Source: Acidobacteria bacterium AB60
Lineage (GTDB): Bacteria > Acidobacteriota > Terriglobia > Terriglobales > Acidobacteriaceae
NCBI GenBank assembly: GCA_008682415.1
Contig: VANK01000015.1
Span: 1-64,000, forward strand
Direction of reading: 5' to 3'
DNA: 64,000 nucleotides
The notes under the pieces were generated by a model, which saw only the letters and a program-made list of their open reading frames with translations, searched no databases and was not told the origin of the DNA. Every line of letters begins with the position of its first letter. Position 1 is the stretch's first letter. A program made the position numbers and the translations under genes. Shown here one piece after another: positions 17,171-25,877 of the stretch.

Positions 17171-17199
17171 AATACAAAACCCGCCGGCGAAGCGGCGGG
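17171..17199 (-). terminator. Intrinsic terminator-like hairpin upstream of the peroxiredoxin gene
   Basis: On the minus strand CCCGCCG-CTTCGC-CGGCGGG is followed by TTTTGTATTTT. It lies 54 bp before the peroxiredoxin start and 172 bp after the small membrane protein gene. It either ends that upstream transcript or acts as an attenuator in the peroxiredoxin leader. Confidence 0.6.
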
Positions 17200-17371
17200 C
17201 GATTATGAGAACGGCTGATCGATGGTCAGATCTCGCGGACACTCACCCGCCCGGCGCTGCAAAGACAGCGACAACAGGTGCGGGTTGAAGACGCTTTCAT
17301 CATGCCTGCGAGCGCAGCCGAAGTGCACAACTGCGATTCATGCTCAGGCTAGAACCTGGGCGAAGGCGCTG

Positions 17372-17647
17372 TCAACGGGAGGAGCCGATCCCGGGCTTGC
17401 TCAGGGGAAGGTCAGAATGCTCCGCATCATCCTGGACGGATTCGATGGGAACCTCAATGTAGTGGATGCGCCGCTTGGGGGCCGGCCGGGTTTCCTGAGG
17501 CTTCTTCTTGCGGCCCGAGAACAGGAAATCGAGGCGGAACATGGCCACCACCCACGCCAGAGCGGCAATCAGTCCGAACAACCAAGCCCCGGCCCCGGTG
17601 GCCGGAGGGGTTCCGGCAAAGATTGCGATGTTCATCAGGGTTCCCAT
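17372..17647 (-). CDS. Small predicted membrane protein, function unknown
   Basis: 91 aa. There is one clear hydrophobic segment (about residues 19-44, GAWLFGLIAALAWVVAMF), followed by a basic cluster (GRKKKPQE) and a charged tail, as in a small single-pass protein with a cytoplasmic C-terminus. AGGA lies a few bases before the ATG at 17647. No family recognised. A terminator-like hairpin follows at 17171-17199. The gene is supported by its hydrophobic pattern and start context only, and could be spurious. Confidence 0.5.
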   Translation of the reverse strand: MGTLMNIAIFAGTPPATGAGAWLFGLIAALAWVVAMFRLDFLFSGRKKKPQETRPAPKRRIHYIEVPIESVQDDAEHSDLPLSKPGIGSSR

Positions 17648-17863
17648 TTGTCCTGCAGGTATGGTGTCGGTTGCGGTGCGAACGTATCAGGCCGGCGTTG
17701 AATCTATCTATTAACGGCAGAAATGCAAATTCAGTTTAGCCCTGCTTCGTCTCAATTGTGTGAATCCTCGTCCCATTACCCGCCGCAGCCGAGCACAGAA
17801 GTATCCAGTACTTTCGGGTGAGGAGAAGAATTCCGGCGCGTGACAGTGACGATGCGTCGGACT

Positions 17864-19270
17864 TCAGCCGGCGGAGGGGAGCCGCGGCGCTTGCCTGCGG
17901 GCGAGCGCGTAGAGAACGGGCCCGCCCAGTGCGATCAGGAGAGAGAACAAGAGCGCCGAGATCGGCCGTCCGGCCAGCGTGACCTCATCCGAGCGGGAGA
18001 CGTAGAGCGCATAGCCGATAAGAGCGGTTGGGGTGGCCCCGAGTGCGATCGCCATTGCAAGACTCCCGGCTCGAAATGGCCGGGACATCTGCGGTTCTCG
18101 GATCCGGAGCACTACCAGAGCGACGAATTCCAGCACCAGGCTGGAGCCGTAGAGGACCAGGTCGATGGAGATGAGCTTTTCAAAGGGCAGCTTCAGGGCC
18201 AGGGCCCAAGCCAGCCCGCAGAGCATCACGCTCACCCACGGAACCCCGCGCTGATTGCGTTTTGCGATCCACGGCGGCAGCATGCCGTCCTCCGCCATGG
18301 CCATGGGCAGCCGCGAGTAGCTCATGACCAGCGCATTGAACATGCCCGCGCCGGTGATCACGCCTCCGGCGGCGACCGCCATTCCGAGGAGCGGGCCGCC
18401 AAGGTCCCGGGCCGCCGAGGTCCAGTCGCCTGTTTCAAAGCTGCTTACGGAGAGGCCGGCCAGCGCCATCGCCGCCAGGGGCAGGATGTACGTGGTCGCC
18501 ACTAAAACGGTGGAGAAAAGCATCGCGCGCGGATACGTCCGGCGCGGATCGTGGACCTCCTCGGCGATGGTGGAAGCGTTATCCCAGCCCATGTAATTCC
18601 ACATGGCCACCAGCACGGCGGTGGAAAGAGCCGCTCGCGACGCGGGGCCGCTCCACTGCACGGCCGGGTGCGCACTCAGGCCGCGTAGGAATCCGAGGGC
18701 AACGAAGACCGCGAAAGGGGCCAGCAACAGCGCGGACATGCCCACGGAACCATCGCCCACGGCGGGCGCTCCGCGGAGATTCCAAACGCAGCAAACTGCT
18801 ACCACCCCCAGAGACCAGGCGTAGCCGCGCCACCCGGCCGTGAGGGCTGGGTCGAATTTGCCCAGGTAGCTCACCACGAAGGCCGGGTAAATGGCCATGT
18901 CGAAGATGCTGGCCGCAAGCGAAAGCCAAGCCTCCTGAAAACCCCAGAACGGGCCCATGGCGCGCCGCACCCACACGTAGAATCCCCCTTCGCAGGGGAT
19001 GGCGCTGGCGAGTTCTCCAATCATCAGCGCGGTGGGAAGACTCCAGAACAGCGGGAGTGCAAGCAGGATGACGATGGCGCGCGCGTAGCCGGCTCCCCCA
19101 AGGATGTCCTCAATGGCATAGGGGCCGCCCGAAACCATAAAGAAGGTGGCGGCGACCAGCGGAAGAAGGCGCATCTTCCTTGCCCGGCCGCCGGACCGGC
19201 CTGGCCCCGAGACGGCCTGCTGCTCGCCGGGGAAGGAGGCGCGGCCTGGCCCCGGCACTTCAGTGCGCAT
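17864..19270 (-). CDS. APC-superfamily amino acid/polyamine permease
   Basis: About 468 aa with roughly 12 hydrophobic helices. Features of the amino acid-polyamine-organocation family include the first helix VAATFFMVSGGPYAIEDILGG, GGFYVWVRRAMGPFWGFQ and WDNASTIAEEVHDPRRTYPRA. It imports or exchanges amino acids or amines at the inner membrane; the substrate is not readable. The frame is open to 19441. ATG 19270 is the most conservative start but has no strong ribosome site, and ATG 19342 is possible. It stands alone, next to tRNA-Ser on the other strand. Confidence 0.85.
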   Translation of the reverse strand: MRTEVPGPGRASFPGEQQAVSGPGRSGGRARKMRLLPLVAATFFMVSGGPYAIEDILGGAGYARAIVILLALPLFWSLPTALMIGELASAIPCEGGFYVWVRRAMGPFWGFQEAWLSLAASIFDMAIYPAFVVSYLGKFDPALTAGWRGYAWSLGVVAVCCVWNLRGAPAVGDGSVGMSALLLAPFAVFVALGFLRGLSAHPAVQWSGPASRAALSTAVLVAMWNYMGWDNASTIAEEVHDPRRTYPRAMLFSTVLVATTYILPLAAMALAGLSVSSFETGDWTSAARDLGGPLLGMAVAAGGVITGAGMFNALVMSYSRLPMAMAEDGMLPPWIAKRNQRGVPWVSVMLCGLAWALALKLPFEKLISIDLVLYGSSLVLEFVALVVLRIREPQMSRPFRAGSLAMAIALGATPTALIGYALYVSRSDEVTLAGRPISALLFSLLIALGGPVLYALARRQAPRLPSAG

Positions 19271-19449
19271 GCTTGTGAATCTAATGGAAGATGTGCCCGC
19301 AGCAAAATCGCCGCGTTCGAGTACCGCTGCGCCGGTCGTCATGAGGCAAAGGAGCCGCCACAGGTGCCGCCAGGCGGAGATTTCGCGGCTTTCGTCGCCG
19401 CAAAGCAAAGGTCGGATCGGAATTCCGGTATAATCCGACACAGACCATT

Positions 19450-19543
19450 GGAGAGATGGCCGAGTGGCTGAAGGCGGCGGTTTGCTAAACCGTTATAGGG
19501 GCTAAAACCTCTATCGGGGGTTCGAATCCCCCTCTCTCCGCCA
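19450..19543 (+). tRNA. tRNA-Ser (anticodon GCT), CCA encoded
   Basis: Acceptor stem GGAGAGA/TCTCTCC, anticodon arm GCGGT-TTGCTAA-ACCGT with anticodon GCT, a long class II variable arm (TATAGGGGCTAAAACCTCTAT), T-loop TTCGAAT and encoded CCA at 19541-19543. No duplicated 3' fragment of this tRNA was noticed in the window. Confidence 0.95.
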
Positions 19544-19644
19544 GGTTCCCGCCTGCGCTTGCCTTACCGAAGAGACGAAATCCGTAAAGCCAGCGCTCGG
19601 CCCACCCGTCGAGGGATAGTGGAGCTTGACCCGAACGGCAGTCC

Positions 19645-21381
19645 TCACCATTCCAGATGCAGAAATGAAACTCCCTCCCGCGGCAGATCGGTCGTAATGC
19701 GCAATTCCCCGTTCTTCACCTCGAGCCACACGGGCGAGGTGCCGAGCTGGATCTGCCCCGCGGCCTTCAGCTCCGCGTACTGATCCGCTGAAGGATTCTG
19801 CGGAGAGCCCATCTTCCGCCATACGGTGTAGGCGTTGCTGTGGGTGTCATCGATGCGATAGTGCTGCAGCAGCACGCGGCTGACGCCTGCCGGAATTCCT
19901 TGAACCGTCACGGTCACTGGCGCAGACGGCGCGGGCCGGTTGACATCGTGATAGTTCCACAACAGAATACCGGCCTGCTGGCTCGACCGGGTCGCGAACG
20001 CATCGATCGCGGGCGCCTCTCTCACGCCGGTCTGCAGCAAGGTTTCCAGGGGAACCGCGCCCGAGCTGCTGGTTCTCACCCGATCGCCGGAGAGCATCCC
20101 GAGCATGCGGAACAGGTTCAATATCGGCTTATCGATCCCATTCGTGGCCAGGGAGCGGAAACCCTCGAAATAGTCTTTGCCCTCGAACTCGAACGACCAG
20201 CTCAGCATGGAGATCAGGTTCACCCCATGCCGGTCGGCCAGTTCGAAGATGCTCTTGTACGCCGCGGCCGTGTAGGCGGGGTACAGTGTGCCATTCCGGT
20301 AATTGTTCGCGGGGTTCATCTTGGATGAACACGCCGCGCATCCCTCCGGATCGGCCTCGCTGAGAATGATGGGCAGGTTGCGAAACTTGGGAAAGCTCGC
20401 CACCAGCTCGAAGCCTTTGTCCACATCGATCAGCTCGCGATTCAGGCCCATGGTCACCACGCCCTCCGCGATCTTCGGAGAACCCTTGGCGTGAAAAGAG
20501 ATGAAGTCGAGCGGGACCTCGCCGCCTCCCGCCGCACTCCGGCCGGAGTTCACATGCTCCAGAAAGTTCTTGAGGAACGTGTAGGCCTTCTCTCGGCCGG
20601 GACTGGTGCTGGCGGGGCCGCCCACCTTTGCCTCCGGCAGCGCCGCGCGCACCCCGGCAACAGCGTAGTCATACAGCTTCCAATACTCCTCCGGCGTTGT
20701 GTGCCAATAGTCAATGTCCGGCTCGTTCCACACCTCGAAGTACCACGTAAGCACGGCCTCCCTTCCGTAGCGCTCCACCAGGTGTGCTGTCAGCACGCGG
20801 ACCAGTTCCTCCCACTTGCCATAATCCTTGGGAGGATTGTTGGACTTGCCTGAGACGGTCGACTGCGGAAAGTGGACCTGGTACGGCTCGTGCCGGTCGC
20901 GCAGATCCGCAGCCAAATCCTTGGGCATGAAACCCAGCTCCACCAGCGGCCGCACGCCCGCTTCTCGGTAGGCGTCGAAGATCCCATCGATGATTTTGAA
21001 GTCGTAGACCGGCTTGCCGCTGGAATCTTCGCTGTAGATACTCGTCGAACTGAACTTCAGCTCCGGCATCCCGTCCCCTGAAGTCAGCAGGTGATGAACA
21101 CGAATGTAGACCGGCGCGGGACTAAGGTCGTGCAACTCGCGCAGGAGTTCGCGCCCATGGCGCATTGTTGTGTAGTTGGCCTCGTCATAGCCAAACCAGC
21201 GATAGATGGGAACGTAGGCGCCCACCTTCTGATCAAGCTCAACGGTGATCGAGACGGGTTGCGCGTTGGTCTCCGCCGCGGGCGCCGCAACCGTCGCCTG
21301 CGCCTGCCCGTTTGATGCGGCATGCGCCGGAAAGATCGTGACCGCCGCTCCTAATAGCATGCCCTGCAAGATTTGTTTCAT
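19645..21381 (-). CDS. Secreted glycoside hydrolase, GH39 (beta-xylosidase-like)
   Basis: 578 aa with an N-terminal signal peptide (MKQILQGMLLGAAVTIFPAHA). The catalytic TIM barrel shows the GH39 layout: YIRVHHLLTSGDG near the start, WYFEVWNEPDI with the acid/base Glu of NEP, and ILSEADPEG with the likely nucleophile Glu. A C-terminal beta domain follows. GH39 members act mainly on beta-xylosides or alpha-L-iduronides; beta-xylosidase is the likelier activity in a soil acidobacterium (inference). It is transcribed away from the tannase/feruloyl esterase gene, and both suit hemicellulose or tannin breakdown. Confidence 0.85.
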   Translation of the reverse strand: MKQILQGMLLGAAVTIFPAHAASNGQAQATVAAPAAETNAQPVSITVELDQKVGAYVPIYRWFGYDEANYTTMRHGRELLRELHDLSPAPVYIRVHHLLTSGDGMPELKFSSTSIYSEDSSGKPVYDFKIIDGIFDAYREAGVRPLVELGFMPKDLAADLRDRHEPYQVHFPQSTVSGKSNNPPKDYGKWEELVRVLTAHLVERYGREAVLTWYFEVWNEPDIDYWHTTPEEYWKLYDYAVAGVRAALPEAKVGGPASTSPGREKAYTFLKNFLEHVNSGRSAAGGGEVPLDFISFHAKGSPKIAEGVVTMGLNRELIDVDKGFELVASFPKFRNLPIILSEADPEGCAACSSKMNPANNYRNGTLYPAYTAAAYKSIFELADRHGVNLISMLSWSFEFEGKDYFEGFRSLATNGIDKPILNLFRMLGMLSGDRVRTSSSGAVPLETLLQTGVREAPAIDAFATRSSQQAGILLWNYHDVNRPAPSAPVTVTVQGIPAGVSRVLLQHYRIDDTHSNAYTVWRKMGSPQNPSADQYAELKAAGQIQLGTSPVWLEVKNGELRITTDLPREGVSFLHLEW

Positions 21382-21567
21382 CCCGTCTCCCGTCCCTGCG
21401 CGGCTGGAGCGCGCTGCCGCCGCGAGGGCGATTCGCCTGGAGATATGCTACGTCTCCAGCCTGCATTTGCCGCCTCGCCATGGCATTTGTATAGTGGGAT
21501 GGTTCTCCGTGGCACTCGTAAGCTCTTCGCTCATCTCACTCGATCTCGCAGCACGAAAGAAATCTGC

Positions 21568-23118
21568 ATGAAGCCGTCAATAGTTCTCTTCGGAGCAGCC
21601 CTCGTCTTCTCTCTTGCCGTGCCGCGCGCGCTTGCGGCGACATCGTGTGCCGATCTCGCAAACCTCAAGCTTGATGGCGTGGAGATCAGCAAAGCGGTTG
21701 CCGTGGACGCGGGGTTCATGGTTCCGCCGCCTTATCCGGGCGCTTCCGGCATTGGGCCTCTGCCGGTGCACTGCCGCGTGGACGGCGTGATCAACCGGCG
21801 CAAGGGAGCGGGCGACGCGGAATTCGGCATCGGCTTCGCGGTGGCCTTGCCCGCACCCGGGGCGTGGAACGGCGACCTCCTCATGCAGGGTGGCGGCGGA
21901 GGAAACGGCGTGGTCTCCTATCCCGCCGGCGCCAGCTATGCGGGCGATGAAATCGGGCTGGCCCGCGGCTTCGCCGTTGCGAGCACCGACACGGGGCACA
22001 AGGCGAAGACCGGAGGCTTCGACTTTTCTTTCATGCGCGACCAGCAGGCTTACCTCGACTTCGCCTACCAGGCGAACGCGGAAGTCGCCGGTATCGCCAA
22101 GCAGATTATTGCGCAGTACTATGCCAAGTCGCCGGGCTACTCCTACTTTGTCGGCTGCTCTACCGGCGGCCGGGAAGGCATGATCCTGTCGCAGCGCTTT
22201 CCCCGCGTATTCAACGGCATCGTCTCCGGAGATCCGGCCATGCGCACCGGCCTCTCCAACGTCGCCATCGGGAGGTGGATTCCTATCGCTTACAACCAGG
22301 CTTCTCCGAAGGATCCCTCGGGCAGGCCGCAGATCGAGAAGTTCCTCACCGACAACGAGCGCACTCTGTTCATGAATGCCCTCATGAAGCAGTGCGACGC
22401 GAAGGACGGAGTGGCCGACGGCATGATCTCCGACCCGATGGGATGCGACTTCGATCCGCAAGTGGTCGCCTGCAAATCCGCGCAGACCGAGGAGTGCATC
22501 GCTCCCGAGAAGATAGCCGCCATCAAAAAGGCCTTCGCGGGGCCAAAGAACTCCTATGGCACGCAGATCTATCCCGGCTTTCTTTATGACACCGGGATCA
22601 CGATGAACGGGTTCGCGCCCGGACTGCTAAACCTTGGCGCCCACGGGCTCTTCGGTCCCTACCCCACGGCCACCGAGATCGACGTGGACAAGGAGGCGCT
22701 GCACGTCTCGGATCCCTTGGTCGAGCCGGCCTCGACGAACCTTTCCTCGTTCTCCGCGGGCGGGGGAAAGCTCATCTTCTTCCACGGCGACAGCGATCCC
22801 TGGTTCTCGCCCCTGGATACGCTGGGGTACTACAAGTCGCTGGCGGAGACCAATGGCGGCCCCGACAAGGTCGCCGAGTGGAGCCGCATGTTCCTCGTCC
22901 CCGGCATGGCCCACTGCGGCGGAGGTCCCTCTCTCGATCACTTCGATATGCTTACCGCCGTGGTGAATTGGGTAGAAAAAGGAGTCGCCCCCGACGCGGT
23001 GATCGCCACCGGCAAAGCCTTTCCGGGCCGCAGCCGCCCGCTCTGCGCGTACCCGCGTCATGCCCAGTATCTGGGGAGCGGCGACACCCAGGACGCGCGC
23101 AACTTCCGCTGCCAGTGA
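21568..23118 (+). CDS. Secreted tannase/feruloyl esterase family hydrolase
   Basis: 516 aa. The ATG at 21568 begins a signal peptide (MKPSIVLFGAALVFSLAVPRALA), although the frame is open from 21373. The alpha/beta hydrolase site is YFVGCSTGGREGM, with catalytic Ser preceded by Cys, then HGDSDPW and MAHCGGG. The paired cysteines beside catalytic Ser and His are typical of the tannase family (CS-D-HC motif). Family members cleave gallate, ferulate or related aromatic esters outside the cytoplasm. It is divergent from the GH39 gene with 186 bp between the starts, so a shared control region is plausible. Confidence 0.9.
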   Translation: MKPSIVLFGAALVFSLAVPRALAATSCADLANLKLDGVEISKAVAVDAGFMVPPPYPGASGIGPLPVHCRVDGVINRRKGAGDAEFGIGFAVALPAPGAWNGDLLMQGGGGGNGVVSYPAGASYAGDEIGLARGFAVASTDTGHKAKTGGFDFSFMRDQQAYLDFAYQANAEVAGIAKQIIAQYYAKSPGYSYFVGCSTGGREGMILSQRFPRVFNGIVSGDPAMRTGLSNVAIGRWIPIAYNQASPKDPSGRPQIEKFLTDNERTLFMNALMKQCDAKDGVADGMISDPMGCDFDPQVVACKSAQTEECIAPEKIAAIKKAFAGPKNSYGTQIYPGFLYDTGITMNGFAPGLLNLGAHGLFGPYPTATEIDVDKEALHVSDPLVEPASTNLSSFSAGGGKLIFFHGDSDPWFSPLDTLGYYKSLAETNGGPDKVAEWSRMFLVPGMAHCGGGPSLDHFDMLTAVVNWVEKGVAPDAVIATGKAFPGRSRPLCAYPRHAQYLGSGDTQDARNFRCQ

Positions 23119-23231
23119 GATCTGTCGTTTCTCACGAAACGGTACATGCCCCTTCGTCACCATCGTTCTTGAGCGAGCTCCGGCATCGGCGACCCCGCTG
23201 CCGGTTTGCGCGTAGTTCGTCAGGGGATGGG

Positions 23232-24233
23232 ATGAGCAGATTCTGGCTGAGCGACGAAACCAATAACTCGACTGAATTCTTTACCGTAGGCAGCACGCTA
23301 TTTATTGAAGGCCGGGGCCTCCATCCCTCCACCCTGTACGACTTCCATCTTCTCGACCAGGCCGGAGAAGAGCCGCCCACCCTTCTCGCCCGATACGCGG
23401 CCGATCGCAGCGGGGTGCTGGCCGCTATTCCGTTGATACCAAGCGTGGGCGCGCACGTTCGCGGCGGTGGCGCGAAGCTGGCGCCGTCCACTTCCAGGCT
23501 GGCTGACCGGAATCGCTACCTTATTCACGCACGGCCATGCGGCATAACTGATGAACGGGGAGAGGATCTCCCCTTCACCCTAACCCTCCGCCACAAGTCG
23601 CGCCGGGTCTTCGCGTGCGATGCCGAGGGGCATCCTCTCACCGGGATCGAAAAGGGAGAGGGCCCGCTGATGACGGCTCTCCGCAACTTTCCCCGGGGAG
23701 GAGTGCGTGTCTACCTCGTGCCCCACCAGGAGGGATGGCAGCTCGGTGATCCCATTCAGCCCGTCAAAATGCGGAACGGCAGACCCTGCAGCTGGTTCTT
23801 CTCCCACGATGGCGCGGCACGGCGGGTAGTCCGTCTGGCAGAGAGCCGGGAGATCCCCGCAGGCTCGTACCAGCTCATCGCCCGTTCGTTGTCGCCCGGG
23901 TGGCACGACGCCGAGTCGTTTTTGCTGCAGGACGACATCGTCTCCGATCGGCACTCCGCTTCCCTCGTGGTTCGCCTGCCGTTCATCAACCCTCTGCAGG
24001 ACTGCGAGTCTCTCGCACTCGCTAGACCCGCGCAGCCTTCCATGACCACGCGGCCCTGGATGAAATTAGAAAATCACTCGAGTATGGGAACTGAAGTGTA
24101 TGCTGCCTTTGATCTCGATTCTTCGCCTGCCGGGCACTCCGGAAAAGGCGCCGTGATCTTTGTGATCCGGAGCAGGGTGGCGCTGGCGGCGCATGCGCCC
24201 CGCGCCCTGCGAGCCTGCGAAGCTGAACGCTGA
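23232..24233 (+). CDS. Conserved-type hypothetical protein upstream of the sigma factor (CHAT locus)
   Basis: 333 aa, not recognised. It has no signal peptide. The N-terminus (FFTVGSTLFIEGRGLHPST) looks like a beta-sandwich, with later segments (VYLVPHQEGW, AGSYQLIARS) also rich in predicted strands. The frame is open back to 22878 through the tannase, but ATG 23232 has AGGGG just before it and is chosen. It lies 207 bp before the sigma factor gene on the same strand. Its place at the head of the sigma/anti-sigma/CHAT run suggests a role in that system, perhaps as target or adaptor (inference). Confidence 0.6.
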   Translation: MSRFWLSDETNNSTEFFTVGSTLFIEGRGLHPSTLYDFHLLDQAGEEPPTLLARYAADRSGVLAAIPLIPSVGAHVRGGGAKLAPSTSRLADRNRYLIHARPCGITDERGEDLPFTLTLRHKSRRVFACDAEGHPLTGIEKGEGPLMTALRNFPRGGVRVYLVPHQEGWQLGDPIQPVKMRNGRPCSWFFSHDGAARRVVRLAESREIPAGSYQLIARSLSPGWHDAESFLLQDDIVSDRHSASLVVRLPFINPLQDCESLALARPAQPSMTTRPWMKLENHSSMGTEVYAAFDLDSSPAGHSGKGAVIFVIRSRVALAAHAPRALRACEAER

Positions 24234-24440
24234 GTCGCCGGCTTGCGTCCGTTGCGCACCTCGCAAGACGCGCAACCCTCAGGCACTGTCCGCCGAGAAG
24301 AACCTGCGATCGCCACGCCGGCGCTCTCTCACGATGCGCATCAAGACGCGGCCTCTCTCAGGCACGGCAAGCGTATTTCCGTCCTGCCGTCGACCAGAGG
24401 TGTAACATGGTCAAGTCGATACAAGAGGAGAAGAGCGGGC

Positions 24441-25124
24441 TTGCAATTTGAGTCATTTGACGCGACTTACGTGGCGAGGCTCCGCGCGGCGGATGGCCCT
24501 ACGCTGGAGCATTTCGCGTCTTATTTCGGGGAACTTATCCAGCTCAAATTGCGTTCCCGGGTCGAATCTCGCGAAGTGGCCGAAGACCTCCGTCAGGAGA
24601 CCTTCACCCGCGTCCTCACGGCGCTGCAGGCCGAGGGGGGCGTGCGCCACGCGGAACGTCTCGGAGCGTTTGTCAATTCGGTTTGCAATAACGTGCTTCT
24701 CGAGCACTATCGGTCACGCGGAAGAACAGAATCCCTGGAGGCCCGGGAAGAATTCTACCCCGTCGCCTCCGGCTCTCCCGACGCGCTCAGCCGCGTCCTC
24801 TCCCAGGACGAAATCAACATGGTGCGCAAGATCCTGGACAAGCTCGGCGAACGCGACCGTGCCGTGCTGAAATCCATCTTCCTCGACGAGAGAGACAAGG
24901 ACGAGGTCTGCCGGGAGATGGGGGTGGGCCGCGAGTACCTGCGCGTGCTGCTGCACCGGGCCAAGCAGTCCTTCAAGGCGGTGTATGTGAAAAACGCCAC
25001 GGCGCCGGGACCGCAGCGTCGCGCAGACCCGCAATCTTTTCAGAATCTCCGCAACCTCGCCCTGAATCTAGAGGACTTATCCGCCAAAGGTCCCAGAAGT
25101 ACCGTGAATCAGCAATCCGAGTGA
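24441..25124 (+). CDS. ECF-like RNA polymerase sigma factor
   Basis: About 227 aa. Region 2 is visible around ELIQLKLRSRVESREVAEDLRQETFTRVL and region 4 at ERDRAVLKSIFLDERDKDEVCREMGVGREYLRVLLHRAKQ. No region 1 or 3 is present, as in ECF-type factors. A basic tail of ~40 residues follows region 4. The open frame extends to 24243 without ATG or GTG near a ribosome site. TTG 24441, with AGGAG 10 bp upstream, fits the domain start. The next gene encodes a zinc-finger transmembrane protein, the usual anti-sigma arrangement. Confidence 0.85.
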   Translation: MQFESFDATYVARLRAADGPTLEHFASYFGELIQLKLRSRVESREVAEDLRQETFTRVLTALQAEGGVRHAERLGAFVNSVCNNVLLEHYRSRGRTESLEAREEFYPVASGSPDALSRVLSQDEINMVRKILDKLGERDRAVLKSIFLDERDKDEVCREMGVGREYLRVLLHRAKQSFKAVYVKNATAPGPQRRADPQSFQNLRNLALNLEDLSAKGPRSTVNQQSE

Positions 25125-25182
25125 CACGACTGCGCCGGTTCTGCACTATACCTTCGAGGCTAGTGCGAAGGCATTGAACATC

Positions 25183-25857
25183 ATGACTCATATGGAAGCT
25201 TTGCAAACGTTTGCCGCGGAACGATACCTGCTGAACGAGCTGTCAGGCCGCGAACGCGATGAATTCGAAGAGCACTTTTTCGAGTGCCAGGAGTGCGCCC
25301 TGGACGTGCGCGCCGGCGCGGCGTTCGTCACCCAGGCGGGAACAGAACTGCAGTCCTCGACGCAGGCCGCTCCCGAGCCCAAGCGGCGCCCCTTCTTCTC
25401 TTTCTTTACGTTGCCCCTGGCAGGCGTGCTGGTCGCAGCCATGGCCGCGCTGCTGATCTATCAGAATGTCGTCACCCTTCCCAGGCTGCGGGGCGAGATC
25501 GCGACGGCCGAAGCGCCCGCCGCCATCACCGCAACGCCCCTGATGGGGGCGGCCACCCGCGGCGAAGACGTGCCCACCGTCAGCGCCACTGCGGGTCATC
25601 CGCTGTATCTCAACGTCGATGTCCCCACCGACGACCGCTATGCCGGCTATACCCTGCAGGTCTCCGGGGCGGACGGGTCCCATGTGGCGAGCATCAATAT
25701 CTCCCCGGAGCAGGCAAAGAACACCCTGCTCGTTCGGATTCCCGCCGCGGAGCACTCCGGCGGAATCTATACTCTGGCCATCGAAGGCCTGCAGGAGGCC
25801 GGCATGCCCGGCGTCCAGATCGCGCAGTACCGCTTTCGGGTCCTGAACGCAAACTGA
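25183..25857 (+). CDS. Transmembrane zinc-finger anti-sigma factor
   Basis: About 224 aa. The cytoplasmic N-terminus carries the anti-sigma zinc motif HFFECQEC (His-x3-Cys-x2-Cys). One transmembrane segment follows (LPLAGVLVAAMAALLIYQ, ~residues 72-92), then a periplasmic beta-rich domain with LYLNVDVPTDDRYAGYTLQV. This is the layout of ZAS-family anti-sigma factors that hold an ECF factor until cleaved or rearranged. TTG 25174, ATG 25183 and ATG 25192 are all possible starts. It lies 58 bp after the sigma gene and 20 bp before the next, so one transcript is likely. The TPR-CHAT protease in the same run is a candidate to cleave it (inference). Confidence 0.8.
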   Translation: MTHMEALQTFAAERYLLNELSGRERDEFEEHFFECQECALDVRAGAAFVTQAGTELQSSTQAAPEPKRRPFFSFFTLPLAGVLVAAMAALLIYQNVVTLPRLRGEIATAEAPAAITATPLMGAATRGEDVPTVSATAGHPLYLNVDVPTDDRYAGYTLQVSGADGSHVASINISPEQAKNTLLVRIPAAEHSGGIYTLAIEGLQEAGMPGVQIAQYRFRVLNAN

Positions 25858-25877
25858 TCGCCGAATCAGGAGTGACC

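Noticed and set aside
17222..17701. Plus-strand frame of 159 codons overlapping the small membrane protein gene
   Set aside because: No motif or start context; the minus-strand frame has a transmembrane helix and a ribosome site.
22878..23231. Upstream extension of the unknown protein into the tannase gene
   Set aside because: The extension is an out-of-frame reading of tannase coding sequence; ATG 23232 with AGGGG is a better start.
24243..24440. N-terminal extension of the sigma factor
   Set aside because: Ahead of TTG 24441 the sequence is low-complexity, lacks a ribosome site and goes beyond the usual ECF N-terminus.
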